Source: Mesostigma viride (Eukaryota; Streptophyta; Mesostigmatophyceae; Mesostigmatales; Mesostigmataceae). From it: 64,000 nt of DNA. This document shows positions 1 through 13,379 of this stretch, one piece after another. The notes under the pieces are model-generated. The model was not told the DNA's origin. It ran no database searches and saw only the letters and a program-made list of their open reading frames with translations. How positions within the stretch are numbered: position 1 is the stretch's first letter; every line of letters begins with the position of its first letter. Made by a program: the position numbers and the translations under genes. The stretch covers positions 111,001-175,000 of the forward strand of contig RPFO01000106.1 of NCBI GenBank assembly GCA_009746045.1. The letters run 5' to 3'.

Positions 1-2245
1 GCATTGAAAGCAACCGGAATTATCACGTCTGCGGGAGTTACAGGTTACAATCCGCTTAACTCGCTTACTTAGAACGATGCGGTTGAGAATGACAGTCGGA
101 ACCTTGTTCTTGACGTGCGCCCAGGCCGCCAGCTGCGCGGGCCAGCTCAAGAAATATATATTAAAGGACGGCGACGCGTGGGAAGCACCCAGCCTTGCGG
201 CAAAAGAAAAATATGGCTCGCGCTCGCCCTGGTTTTCGCCAGGCGCGACTGCGACATCACGACGAAAAAATAGAGACTCTTTGACGCATGCAACTGCCCA
301 GGTCCCTCTTCTCCCCATGTCGCCCATAAACCCAGAAGCGTACCATAACCCATACTCGCGATATCCGCAGCGCCTGGGCGGAAAAAGAAATTGTAAAACC
401 GAACTGCGATCTGACCTATCATGCGATCTACGTAGCTCTCAGATTTTCTTCAACAATGCCAAAATCCGTTCATGAACAAAATTTTCGACATATACAAAGC
501 ACCTGCACGTGAAGAATAGCATCTTCGAAATCACTAGGTGACGATCTAAAATGCTGTCTTCGTCCGGGGCAAAATAATGCCCTATAACATTCAGGCAAGC
601 CTCGGAACTGGCACGACCCCATAGCCGCCACTCGACAAAACACTCGATTGCATTGCGATGTTCTTGCTGTTGTAGGTACTTTTCGTCGCCTCATATTTTC
701 CAGGTACGGTCGACCCCTGTCGACCCCAGGGGCTTGGCGCGCTCAGTACCTATCCCAGTTTCGCGCCAAAACACACCAAGTGACCCTAGGACCAAATTTG
801 GCGCCAAAACCACGCCCCTGACCCCCCCCGTCTCAAACGAGGACTATGTCCTCAAATGAGGACATTTGGTTTTTGGACACCAGATGTCGCTGCTACAGCA
901 AAACGTCGGCGCTAGAGCGAAAGGTTGTTGCCGAAACATGAAGATGTTGTCACTAAAACTGGCAGATGTAGTCGTTGAAAAAGAAGGCATTGGCACGACT
1001 AGAAGAACTCGTTACCACCACCACACTGTGTCGGCTGATTGTTGTTGTCGTGTAGAGCTCGTTGCCGTTTCAGCGGGTCGGGCAGATTGACGCAGTGTCG
1101 AATAGGCGACAGCAGCAGAATCACTTGAGTTGGCTCGTCTGGTGCGTTAGCTTGGGCTCAGGAAAATGTGCTCTGGCTCGGCTTGTTCGTGAGAACCGGT
1201 ATGCCAGACGCATAGCCTACTCCGCAACACAGACTGCAAAAATAAATGCGCTGCACAGTGAAGAATGCGCTCTATACAGTTCAGCAGGGTTAGTGAAACC
1301 GCCAGGTGACTGGCCGCTGAGCTAGATAGAAAGCTTTCTTCTAAATGTCTCAACCAGGACGAATGCTATCGTTCTTGTTCTTCCCTCGGTAGAAAAAACG
1401 TTGGTAGGCGGAAATGGTTGATGTATACTGAAAGAGTCAGTACACGGAAACTCGTCCCATGCTTTGATAAGTCTGTTCAGAGGTCAAACCTCCGATTACC
1501 AATGTAACAGAATAAAATGGTGGTCTCTGCTCCACTAAATGCACAGATCTTTTACCTCCTGTCATTAAAGACAGAACGGACTTATCAAACCCCAAGAGAC
1601 AGGGGAGATTCCTAGCACTCTCCAGGAATCGTAGAGGGTGGTCGTTTCCCGTCTAGAGGCCTCTCCTACGAGACGGTACTTACGCGATAGAGAGCAGTGG
1701 TTCCCTTTTGGTCGGGCGTCTCTCTGCTTGTTCATACAGACACAAGACTTCCTGTCTATCGGATATGGCTGTCCAATAACAGGGCCTGAAGTGAGCATGT
1801 TTGGTTATTAGAAATAACTTCACATAATTGGGGGTATCCGCGTGATGGCTATGGTGACAAACAGGCAAAGCTTATGTCCCCGCCGACACAGAGGAGTCCA
1901 ACGCAATCCTACAGGTCTCAGCCAATCAGAACACAGATGAACCGGTAAGGTTCTCTCTCTGTATGCTTTACACCCCTAACTTACGAAAGATACTAACTGA
2001 CATTGATCAGTCAGATTACACATAGATTCCAAGGTACTGTCCCGTACCGTCCAGGGCCCAACACAAAGGACCATCAAAAGGGCACTCCGCATATAAGTCC
2101 CAAAAAGTCAAGTCAGGCCAGGAATCATTACACTTTGGCCGTACAAAAGACTCAGCCATTTACACTGAACGCTGAACTCCAAGTTCACGTCCACTTGGAT
2201 GTAACAGTATACACACTGTCAGAAAATACTGTTACATGGCGGGAA
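1..2245. other. No recognisable gene
   Basis: Only short, overlapping open frames occur on both strands, none with a family motif, a compositional signature of coding sequence or a convincing splice structure. I see no tRNA, no long tandem repeat and no transposon end that I can support. Confidence 0.5.
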
Positions 2246-2345
2246 TGTAAACGACACTTGCTCTAGGTGCACCAGGGCACCTGCACCCCCCAGAGTCTTG
2301 GGCAACACCCAGCTAAGGGGAGCCCGTAATAGGGGGGGAAGATCA
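2246..2345. repeat. Fragment of dispersed repeat family B
   Basis: This stretch repeats, with small changes, the sequence at about 3015-3130 (start GGGAATGTAAACGACACTTG, then a G-rich end before GATCAGC) and, more loosely, 50460-50520 and 50920-50945. It is part of the minus-strand 3' region of the repeat called family B here. It directly abuts the LINE fragment that follows. Confidence 0.6.
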
Positions 2346-2369
2346 GCATAGCTTCCAGTAGCCCGCCGC

Positions 2370-2905
2370 TGCCACGGCTGCTAGACGGGACGGAGGTCCC
2401 GTTTCGTGATCGCTTTAAACTGCTGGGGAGCATGCTTCCTGACACCGCCGCCGATGTGGACACCCGCATCGGCCTGGCCTGGGCTCGGCACCGTTCGCTC
2501 AAAACCTACTGGCACTCGAAGGTCCTCGGCGAGCATCGCAAGTGCCTGCTCCTCAAGGTCCTGGTCCTCACGGTGCTCACGTATGGCGCCGAGGGAGGAA
2601 CGCTCACGGACACGCTGGCGGCCAAGCTAAACGGCACGGTAACCAGGATGCTCCGTCAGGCCGCCTGAATGTAGGGTTCTCCACGCATACCTGTCTTTAG
2701 AATCTTTGTACCAGGGCATGCCTCGCATTTCGGACGAGATTAGACAGCGTAGGATAGCATTCACGAGTAGGACATCTTGCTCGCACCAGCCAGGTAGACA
2801 CCGACCTCGGTCTGGCCGGTCCCCAGCGGCTTGGCCAGCCGGGGCGGCATATCCTGACCTGGCCTGGTCCCAAGGACATTCCTAAGAAGGTAGGCAAACA
2901 TGTCA
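2370..2905 (+). pseudogene. LINE ORF2 C-terminal fragment (LINE family A, copy 1)
   Basis: The plus strand encodes the region after the reverse transcriptase of a non-LTR retrotransposon: FKLLGSMLPDTAADVDTRIG, then a stretch ending in LTYGAEGGTLTD, as in LINE thumb regions. After a stop at about 2666 it continues as the C-terminal block VGHLARTSQVDT and GQPGRHILTWPGPKDIP. That block recurs at 31.4-31.8 kb and 39.7-40.1 kb. The APE and RT domains are absent, the frame is broken, and the copy stops abruptly at about 2905, where an AATTAATT tail of family B begins. It is a dead, 5'-truncated copy. Confidence 0.8.
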
Positions 2906-2906
2906 T

Positions 2907-3302
2907 AAATTAATTAATTAATTAGGAACATAACTCCGTTGGGAGTAAATGTAGCACATATCCCAGAGAGGGCCATATGGCTTTTAATACATTCTGGGCT
3001 ACTTCCTGCAAGGGTGGGAATGTAAACGACACTTGCTCGAGGTGCACCAGGGCACCTGCACCCCCATGATCTATCAAGCTATACCCAGCGAAGGGGGAGC
3101 CTGTCATGGTGGGGGAAGATCAGCGTGGCTATGCACAAGCTAGGCATGGCTTCTCATCATGCAGAGAGTGGCTCTCTGTATAGGCAGGGCTGAGCTAATT
3201 CTTAATGCAGCATCCATGGGCGGTCCAGTATAGGCAGGGCGTAGCTAAATTTGTAAATGCATCATCCATGGCCATTATGGCGCACATGCGCTGGGGCCGC
3301 GT
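2907..3302 (-). mobile_element. Family B retroelement 3' part, left piece
   Basis: Read on the minus strand, this piece ends in a hairpin-like tail (TACTCCCAACGGAGTTATG followed by AATT repeats). The tail closely resembles that of LINE family A (CTCCCCACGGAGGCATG plus AATTT repeats). An internal 50-bp tandem duplication lies at 3178-3277 (GTATAGGCAGGG begins each unit). The piece stops at 3302, where CACTATAC begins, and its continuation is at 18585-18645. Other copies lie at 30.2-30.3 kb, 30.54-31.27 kb and 50.3-51.2 kb. The family is inferred only from these copies. Confidence 0.6.
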
Positions 3303-3351
3303 CACTATACTTTTCGTCCGAGGGTAGTAAAAAGGATCCGAGGCGTAAATT
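3303..3351 (+). repeat. Left terminal inverted repeat of CACTA-type element
   Basis: These 49 bp, from CACTATAC to GGCGTAAATT, are the exact reverse complement of 18536-18584. Confidence 0.9.
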
Positions 3352-3620
3352 ACGAGGTGGTAATTTACGGCACAGACTACTCTTACCGTTTGTATAAGAG
3401 TTCGGATCTTTCTCGTAAGCTACGAGTTAGATCCGAGGTAAGATCCGACGTCGTAATTTACGAGGTAGTAATTTACGAGGTAGTAATTTACGAGGTAGTA
3501 ATGTACGAGGTAGTAATGTACGAGGTAGTAATGTACGAGGTAGTAATTTACGAGGTAGTAAGGTACGAGGTAGTAATTTGCGAGGTAGTAATTTACGAGT
3601 TGGTAATTTACGATCCCGGT
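3352..3620 (+). repeat. Left subterminal repeat array
   Basis: About ten copies of a 15-bp unit (GAGGTAGTAATTTAC and variants) follow directly inside the left terminal repeat, with more degenerate ATCCGAGG and GTAAGATCCGA motifs between. In known CACTA elements such arrays bind an accessory transposition protein. Related motifs in inverse orientation lie at 13380-13632. The in-frame 15-bp period produces a meaningless VVIYE-repeat open frame. Confidence 0.8.
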
Positions 3621-4325
3621 ACTCGGTCCCGTAGGTTACGACGTCGTATGCTTCTCGCGTACACTACCGGTACTACAATCATGTCGCTATGTCGTTCTGA
3701 ATTGCAGTACGCATGTCACTTATCAGAATTTCACTTTGATTTCACTTATCATTTCGGTCAACCTAACCCCTAACACCCATTTACCCGGGGGAAAAAAATG
3801 AATGGCATTTGCAGCAAGGCTCATGCAAGACGAGTTCCTATTTCATAAAAAATTTCATTATTAAATGCAGGATTACATGTCATGCACAAAAATCCAACGC
3901 CTTCACAGAAAATAGCATATCAAGTCTTCTGACGACAATATCAAGTCAATATCAAATTCGTGGCTTCTCTTCGTGGCTTGAAATACTGTTTCCATGCGGT
4001 GCTTAGGACAGCTCCGGGGATGTCGGCACCGCACAGAAGCTCCATCCGGGAGCAAGTGCGCCGGGGGAAGATGTTGTACATCCAGAGCTCGATATGTGCG
4101 GGAAGCCGTCGTGTTGGAAACCGAGGTGTCTGCACATAATTCCGCGCGCAGGCAGCTTGTGCCTTTACGGGGGAAGACCTGCGACACAAAAACCGTGTCC
4201 GGACAATGCAATACGGAGAAATGGCAACGGCAGATGGAGTCGGCTAAGGCCGCTTGTAAGGAAAGTGATTTTTAATGCACGAATAAATGTATAATGCATG
4301 CTACATCGCCATCGCTTGGGCGGTG
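3621..4325. other. CACTA interior, no gene recognised
   Basis: Short open frames exist on both strands at 3900-4290, but none shows a recognisable domain. Confidence 0.4.
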
Positions 4326-4329
4326 AAAA

Positions 4330-4560
4330 GACAAGGACCAACCACATGCCCCCACCTACCCTTCGTGCATCCCGCCCTTGACGAGGCACAACCATGTGCC
4401 CCCACCTACCCTTTGTGCGTCCCTCCCTTGACAAGAAACAAGCACGTGCACCTATCTAACCTTTGTGCATCCCTTCCTTGGCAAGGAACAAGCACACCCA
4501 CCCACCTACTCCACATGCATCCCTCCCTTGACAAGGAACAAGCACGATCACCCAGCTACC
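4330..4560. repeat. Degenerate tandem repeat, about 58-bp unit
   Basis: Four diverged units each contain a CCCCCACCTACC-like block, then a GTGCATCCCTCCCTTGAC-like block, then ACAAGGAACAAGCAC-like sequence. Confidence 0.7.
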
Positions 4561-4789
4561 CACTAGCACGGCAGCAAGGCAGACCTTACAATGGCAAGTG
4601 ATGTTTATCGGTAGAAACTGTTAGACAACTAGCAAACGAGCCAGCCGGTGAAGAGCAAGGCACGCATGCAAGGAATTTGTCGTTGCCTATGTCTACGCTT
4701 GTGTTTGTCACTGCAGTTGAAATCTGCATTTGCATCAGCAGGCCCGATCGAACCCCATGTCGCCACCCGCATTTCCACTTATACTTCAC

Positions 4790-5190
4790 GGCCCCTTATT
4801 CTTCTCTTGTGCCTGCCTTTGCCCTAACTGTTACCCTAGCATCTGCCCTTGCCCCTATCCTTTGATCCCCAGTGTTTGCCGTTGCCCTCATCCTTTCCCT
4901 AGTGCCTGCCCTTGTCTTCATCTTTTCCCTTGTGCCTGCCCTTGCCCTTGTCCGTTCCCTCGTGCTTGACTTGTCCTAATCTCTTTCCCTTGCGCCTGCC
5001 CTTGCCCTTATCCGCTTCCCTTGTGCCTGCCCCTGCCCTTGCCCTTGTCATTTCCCTTGAGCCTGCCCTTTTGGCAAGCACAAGTGCCTTTGTCCTTTCC
5101 TTGGCCTTGTGCTTGCTCTTCCAGTTTCCCTTTCCTTTGCTCGTGCGGTTGCCTTTGCTCTTACCCGGGTGCTTGCCCTTGCCGTTTGCA
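4790..5190. repeat. CT-rich simple repeat (CCTTGCCCTTG-like)
   Basis: Irregular repeats of CTTGTGCCTGCCCTTGCCC run for about 400 bp. They create low-complexity open frames on both strands (Lys/Gly-rich on minus, Pro/Leu-rich on plus) that I do not regard as genes. Confidence 0.75.
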
Positions 5191-7020
<1,830 letters not shown>

Positions 7021-7021
7021 C

Positions 7022-7310
7022 ATGGAGGGTGGTGGTACACAAATACCGTACAGGTGGTACACAACTGCAGCCAGGACAACAGCCGGGCGCTGCGTACCTG
7101 CCGTGGGAAGGAGGGGGTGGTACACAAATACCGTACAGGTGGTACACAACTGCAGCCAGGACAACAGCGGTCGCTGCGTACCTGCCGTGGGAAGGAGGGG
7201 GGTGGTACACAAATACCGTACAGGTGGTACACAACTGCAGCCAGGACAACAGCCGGGCGCTGCGTACCTGCCGTGGGAAGGAGGGGGGGTACACAACTAC
7301 GGTATACCGG
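7022..7310 (+). repeat. Tandem repeat, 84-88-bp unit, about 3.3 copies
   Basis: Each unit holds GGTGGTACACAAATACCGTA, GGTGGTACACAACTGCAGCC and GCGCTGCGTACCTGCCGTGG-like blocks. Units differ by only a few bases and in the length of the G-run between them. The units are long and adjacent, with no repeat-spacer alternation, so it is not a CRISPR array. Confidence 0.9.
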
Positions 7311-7359
7311 CCTAGTACAGCCCGATGTAATTCCCGAGGGCCTACATGTAAAGACCGAC

Positions 7360-8045
7360 GGGCATAATCAACGACCTATATTACCAATAGCCGCCGCATA
7401 TCAAACAGGTCGTATTCATGACGCCCGTCGAGGGCGATGACGGTGACGGCGTCACCGTCATCGCCCTCGACGGGCCAACATCTAAACTCTTCTCTTAATC
7501 AACAATCTATATTACCAATAGCCGCCGCCTATCAAACAGATCCTATTCATCGCGCGCGTTAAGCCGTTAACGCCCCGTCATCGCCCCGTGATCATCGCCA
7601 TGCCGAGGGCCAACCTCTTAACTCTTTATTGGGAGTAATAGTAAACGACCTATATTACCAATAGCCGCCGCATATAAAAAAGGTCGTATTCACGACGCCC
7701 GTCGAGGGCGATGACGGTGACGGCGTCACCGTCATCGCCCTCGACGGGCCAACATCTAAACTCTTCTCTTAATCAACAAACTCTTCTCTTAATCAACAAA
7801 CTATATTACCAATAGCCGCCGCTTATCAAACAGATCCTATTCATCACGCGCGTCAACGCCCCGTCATCGCCCCGTCATCGCCCCGTCATCGCCATGCCGA
7901 GGGCCAACCTCTTAACTCTTTATTGGGAGTAATAGTAAACGACCTATATTACCAATAGCTGCCGCCTATCAAACAGGTCCTTTCCATCACGCCCGTCGAG
8001 AGCGATGACGGTGACGGCCGTCACCGTCATCGCCCTGCCGGCATT
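7360..8045. repeat. Satellite-like array with near-perfect palindromes
   Basis: The phrase CCTATATTACCAATAGC recurs five times. Two alternating half-units (about 140 bp each) build a period of about 280 bp. One half-unit carries a palindrome with 24-bp arms around 7424-7475 and again at 7697-7749, with a partial one at 7995-8040. The other carries ACGCCCCGTCATCGCCCCGT repeats. No coding function is apparent. Confidence 0.85.
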
Positions 8046-8786
8046 GCCATACAAGAAGAAGCTCTCGATCCCAGGTATAGACTACCTCGGGTATCATCAT
8101 CGTAATTGCTAGCATCGAGATCATTCATACCTACCGACGATGGCCAGCTGCAAAAGAAAAATGTCGACCAACAGACAGGACCTATCGCCGGGAACCCTCA
8201 AGGCAATAAGGGCGAGACAGGCTTTCACCGTTAAGTAAAGTTGTCCACATCGTGCTAAGGAATTTGTGCTAATCTATGAGTACCTATATGGACACTTTGT
8301 CGCATTTTTTACATGGCAAATAAGCGATGTATGTGTCATGTAGGCTGCCATTGGTGCATGCATGCATGGGCCAGCAATGATGGTCAGAGGTACATTGTGC
8401 CTATGAGATAACCATCGATTTGTTGATCAGCAAGTGATTCATTACGTGAGACAACAATATGTTTGGGGGCTAAGCTTCTTACATTCCAAGTCACATGGCC
8501 CGCCATAATTGTTTTCTTATGTGTTTAAGGTTAGGGCTCTGTTCATGACTGAACGTCATGAACGCGCTCTATTAATGACATTGATTAATTGATTTTAATT
8601 AGTCTCATGTCCATGTTGGGGGACCGGGATCTCTGAATTCCCCAAAGAAGATATAGTGGAAGTCACCCCAAGACGTCAATATCCGTCAAGACGTCAATAA
8701 CAACATGTATGTCCACAGCTCAGCTAGTAGTCTAAAATATGGGCCTCGAGCTAATCTTGCACGCAAGCAATGCCTATCATCAAGGA
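8046..8786. other. CACTA interior, no gene recognised
   Basis: AT-rich sequence with short TTAATT tracts near 8570-8600. No gene or element end is supported. Confidence 0.4.
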
Positions 8787-9155
8787 TTAATTAATGCCTA
8801 TCAACAAGGAGACAATCATGCTTGTTAAATTTCCTAGGACCCACAACTGGGGGGTCGTAGTCTTTGACAATGTCCGCCTGGGCAACGCTACTAATCCTAC
8901 ACATCCGAGGTCCCATGTCTGAATAAGAGGGGTTGAGCGGATGACGCCAACAGTGTCTGTGCTCTGCATGTCAGCTAAAATCATATCGCGGAGACAAACA
9001 TATGGCGGTATGTCCCGATTTCTGGCCTGCGCTGGTTGTCTCTTTGATATGGCGGTATGTCCAATGTTGGCCACTGCGTCGCCTAACAGGTTCTTACATG
9101 GTCGGCAAGGGCCTGACCATGTAAGAAGATATCTCCCTGGCTGGCCAGTCCACAA
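8787..9155 (-). pseudogene. LINE family A C-terminal fragment (diverged)
   Basis: The minus-strand frame begins TGQPGRYLLTWSGPCRPCKN, clearly related to the GQPGRHILTWPGPKDIP block of LINE family A. Downstream similarity fades. No RT remains. Confidence 0.55.
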
Positions 9156-9569
9156 GGAACCAGCACAGACCTCATCTGAATCAACCTGATTAATTAACTA
9201 ACTACTTAATTCATTTATTAAACTCATGCCCCCATTAGGGAGTCAAGGAGCATTAGCTAACCCCGATTAATTAATTAATTAATTAATTAAACACGTGCTC
9301 CTGTTGGGGAGTCACGGAGCACCGAAGTGCTTTTAATCCCTGTGTGTGCACAACAGGAGAAAGGGCAGAGACCCCCAGTCTCCTTCATGCCTAAGGCATG
9401 CCACAGCTGCATTCGGGAACGCTAGCTAGCTAAACGGACACGCTAACGATCCGGCAATCTGTGGGTGCAATAAGACCCATGTGAGCATGGCATAACACTA
9501 GGAGCGTGGGCAAGTAATCTCATCATAGCCAGGACGTAGCATGGCTGTACTAGGACTATACCCCGATCA
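9156..9569. repeat. Short LINE/SINE tail fragments in AT-rich sequence
   Basis: Two TTAATTAATT tracts are each followed by a hairpin-like block (CATGCCCCCATTAGGGAGTC at about 9226 and GTGCTCCTGTTGGGGAGTC at about 9295). These resemble the tails of family A and family B elements read on the minus strand. No gene is seen. Confidence 0.45.
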
Positions 9570-10472
9570 ATGGATGGATGGATGGATGGATGGATGGATG
9601 GATGGATGGATGGATGGATGGATGGATGGATGGATGGATGGATGGATGGATGGATGGATGGATGGATGGATGGATGGATGGATGGATGGATGGATGGATG
9701 GATGGATGGATGGATGGATGGATGGATGGATGGATGGATGGATGGATGGATGGATGGATGGATGGATGGATGGATGGATGGATGGATGGATGGATGGATG
9801 GATGGATGGATGGATGGATGGATGGATGGATGGATGGATGGATGGATGGATGGATGGATGGATGGATGGATGGATGGATGGATGGATGGATGGATGGATG
9901 GATGGATGGATGGATGGATGGATGGATGGATGGATGGATGGATGGATGGATGGATGGATGGATGGATGGATGGATGGATGGATGGATGGATGGATGGATG
10001 GATGGATGGATGGATGGATGGATGGATGGATGGATGGATGGATGGATGGATGGATGGATGGATGGATGGATGGATGGATGGATGGATGGATGGATGGATG
10101 GATGGATGGATGGATGGATGGATGGATGGATGGATGGATGGATGGATGGATGGATGGATGGATGGATGGATGGATGGATGGATGGATGGATGGATGGATG
10201 GATGGATGGATGGATGGATGGATGGATGGATGGATGGATGGATGGATGGATGGATGGATGGATGGATGGATGGATGGATGGATGGATGGATGGATGGATG
10301 GATGGATGGATGGATGGATGGATGGATGGATGGATGGATGGATGGATGGATGGATGGATGGATGGATGGATGGATGGATGGATGGATGGATGGATGGATG
10401 GATGGATGGATGGATGGATGGATGGATGGATGGATGGATGGATGGATGGATGGATGGATGGATGGATGGATG
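9570..10472 (+). repeat. (TGGA)n microsatellite, about 225 copies
   Basis: Roughly 903 bp of uninterrupted TGGA. Because it has no stop in any frame, it makes long Met-Asp-Gly-Trp and His-Pro-Ser-Ile open frames that are artefacts. Confidence 0.99.
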
Positions 10473-10689
10473 TCAGGCTTGTCTTACATGATGCAGTGGA
10501 ACTTTGGTGCTGGAGGGTTAATTGTGGCCCGGTCTGGTTTAGCTTCAGTGCTCTCATGGCGGCCTTCATTTGTAATTATTTGAATGCATGCCCATTGGGC
10601 CATGCATAGTGTATATTTTTTACGCATGCACGCCCATTATGTATCGCTGGGTCCATCCCATCAATGCTTGTTTATTGCCAGGTCTGGTG

Positions 10690-10860
10690 TAAGTAAGTTA
10701 GTGCTATCTAGTCTACAAAATCCTCACTACACTTCTCCCCAAAGCGCCCCTTCCGCTTTGGGGGAGGGGGCTTACCCACATGGGCTGGCGTGTGAGCCGG
10801 GACATTGGTCTTCCACCTCTTCTTGTTCTGCATAGCAACAGAGAGCGAAGAAATGCGGTG
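10690..10860 (-). pseudogene. LINE family A ORF2 3' end fragment
   Basis: The minus strand encodes AMQNKKRW, then VGKPPPPKRKGRFGE. This matches the extreme C-terminus of the LINE copies at 31.7 and 40.0 kb. Upstream coding sequence is absent. Confidence 0.75.
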
Positions 10861-10934
10861 TGGGGACCCCTTCTCGTGGTAATGCGTTACATGTACTCCC
10901 CACCGGGCTTTGCTCTTCATGGGTTCATAAAGAC

Positions 10935-11045
10935 AACAATTATTCAGTAAGAATTTAATAAATTAGGAACATATATCCGTTGGGAGTCACTGTTACACAT
11001 ATACCTGAAAAGGGGCATATGATTTTAAATACATTCTGAGCTACA
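10935..11045 (-). repeat. Family B 3' end fragment
   Basis: Read on minus, the sequence ends TGACTCCCAACGGATATATG followed by an AATTTATTAAATT-like tail. It matches 2920-3020 and 50355-50450. Confidence 0.6.
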
Positions 11046-11124
11046 ACCTGCACGTGCATGGGTTTAGTTAACTGGCACCTATACTAGAGGCCTGACATGG
11101 GGTGGAGCTTCAGTGCTTCCCCGC

Positions 11125-13134
11125 CTTCTCCTTCTCCCACACTAGGTGCTCCGCGTCCTTCTTCTCCGGCCCTGCCCATGGGTGCACCGGCCCCGCCTCC
11201 TCCTTCTCCTCTCGGGACGATTCGCGCTCCACGCATGGCTGCAGCATCAGTTAGCACGGGCAAGACATAGCAGTAACCGCGCTATTGCTGTTCTAGCACC
11301 AGCCTAGCAGACTGCCATGATCACTCAGCAAACCCACGACAGCTAAACCCTTGGCTGTCACAACCAGTCCATGCATCATTAAGTATGGGTACAGGGAAAG
11401 CTTCCCGCATATCCATGGCCATATGGATGGCAGCAACACAACGACTTGCCCCCTAGCCCCCCGTGCACACACAAAAACGTGGGTCGTGGCTTCCACGCCC
11501 CATCCGCCATGCATGACAGCGCGTACCTTACTCGCATTCACACCGGGCTGCATCCCAGCGCCGTTGCTGTCCCCATGTGACACGTCGGCTGATTAAGCAG
11601 ACACACAGCAGAGTCTGATGTAAACCGCTAAACCCCAAACCCATGCAGACCACAGTCAAGGACGCGTGCATGTCAAGCCATGCCAATTGTGAACCGTACA
11701 GCAATTTACTTTTCAAGCCTGAAGAGGTGGATAGCAGATACTAGCCTGGAAGAGGTTACAGGGGCACATGTCCATTAGCGAGCGGAACAACACAGCATAC
11801 ACCCTACAAGCGTACCGCACAATGTCCTCCTGCAATTGTCTGCAGATCTCCCAATGCCGCAGACATCTCCACTGCTCTCATGGCGATTGCAAATGCTTCA
11901 TGCCGCTGACATCTCCACTGCTCTCATGACGATTGCAAATGCTTGATGCCGCACCTCTGCTTACAGCAGAAAAGCTTCCTCCGGGCGAGGCACCTGAATG
12001 GAACCAACACCCATTCCTTGGCTTCACAACGTGGCCATGACAGCATCGTGAATCTGCTTCGCCAACGCCCACACTTCAGGACCCGCGCCCTGCACCGCCA
12101 TGGCCACAGGCTGCACCGCTGCAATCGATGCAGCATTCACTGCCTGCGCCGCACCATGTACTGCATGCACGAAAGCCAATCCTGGCTCGGTTATCATGGT
12201 CTTGCCCGATTCCTGCTGCTTCTTCTTCTTCGATGCGGTCATGCGCACTTTATACCCCTTCCTCTCCAAGCACGCCTTCAGCACCTGGCTCGTGCGGTGC
12301 TGAATATGCTTCTGAAGGCGCGCCTTCTAAACACGAAATGTTGGCAATGTATGATTCCCAAACGGCATGATAGGCACATAATCAGTCCCATTAATTGCTT
12401 TGCGGCAATCAATGCACCAGAACACCTGTTGAAAAAAGAAGGTTATGCACGCTAGCGATTACCCGCGGCAAGAAGCAATCAACACGCCTCGCTAACAACT
12501 GCAACCACAATGTAATTCATGACGGGCCACTCACCGCTACCCTGCTCTCCTGCTTCAATGTCTCCCCATTCTCAAGGCCTCCATTGTAAACCTCTCCGTC
12601 TTCACCATCGTCATCGTCTTCCTCTTCCTCCACTCCGACGTATCCGTGTTTCCTTTTCCTAAGATACCTAGGGTTGTTCAAGTCGTATGTGCGGCGTTGG
12701 CACACTTCCAACAAAATTTTGGCCGCCTCTACCCATTACCATTTATTCGTACTATCATAACATATCCAGGCGTTTGAAAAATCATTCCCTCGTTCGAACT
12801 TCTACCCCTGGGCGTCCATGACGAGGCAGTCACGACGGGACGCAGATGCACAAAAATAAAACAAGGCGACATCCCTTCAATCATTGACCAAAAAACAGAA
12901 TACGCGCAGAACTTGGATTTCAACACCACGCACCCATTACCAGCGAGCACGGCTGGCCTGCAACCGCCATCATTTCATAACCAGAAGCCAGGGCCCACAC
13001 TCCATCCCGTTACCTCATCTTCCACGCACGGCTTCCGCTGCTTCCCTCTGCTCTTTCGCATTCTCCGCCAGCAACCTCGCCTTCTCCTCGTCCAACAATC
13101 CACTAACAATAAAATCCCCTCTATTGGACGCCAT
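11125..13134 (-). CDS. Multi-exon gene-like region inside the CACTA element, function unknown
   Basis: I do not recognise this family. A coherent start can be read on the minus strand. Exon 1 is 13134-13030 (MASNRGDFIVSG, then a helical EEKARLLAENAKEQREAAEA, donor GTGCGT). Exon 2 is about 12727-12535 (AAKILLEVCQRRTYDL, then an acidic EEEEDDDDGEDGE run, donor GTGAGT). A third exon starts at about 12430 after TTTTTTCAACAG (VFWCIDCRKAINGTDYV, a CxxC pair). All three join in phase 0. An in-frame TAG follows about 31 codons later, but the same frame continues as a basic, then Ala-rich segment to about 12024. Further coding-like pieces are at 11955-11830 and about 11244-11128 (ESSREEKEEAGPV after CTGCAG). 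It starts about 250 bp inside the right subterminal array and reads inward, the position of accessory genes in CACTA elements. It may instead be a captured host gene, or decaying. Confidence 0.4.
11866..11955. repeat. 46-bp tandem duplication
   Basis: Two adjacent copies of GACATCTCCACTGCTCTCAT plus the following 26 bp differ at three or four positions. Because 46 is not a multiple of three, the duplication shifts the minus-strand frame of the gene-like region it lies in. Confidence 0.85.
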
Positions 13135-13379
13135 TCAGACGAACTTTGCTAGCGTCTTTTCACCGGCCCCAGCACACATAATCTATAGCCGCTTACTGAC
13201 AACGGCCGACAACGACAACTGCTGAATAGGCGAAAAAGGCTGATAACTACATTTTTATATTTCGCTGCATTTGCTATTAGACACGCACGTTCTCCCACTT
13301 CTCCATTACAATATAATTATCCATCTGGCCGTGTACAGGCAAAGATCCCCGAAGTAACTTACTGAAACGTATCTTACAG

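Noticed and set aside
3357-3773. 138-codon frame with VVIYE repeats
   Set aside because: It is the 15-bp subterminal repeat of the CACTA element read in frame.
7022-7310. Possible CRISPR-like array
   Set aside because: Units of 84-88 bp lie back to back with no unique spacers, in a eukaryotic transposon.
9541-10609. Long open frames of MDGW and HPSI repeats on both strands
   Set aside because: They are the trivial translation of the TGGA microsatellite, open in every frame.
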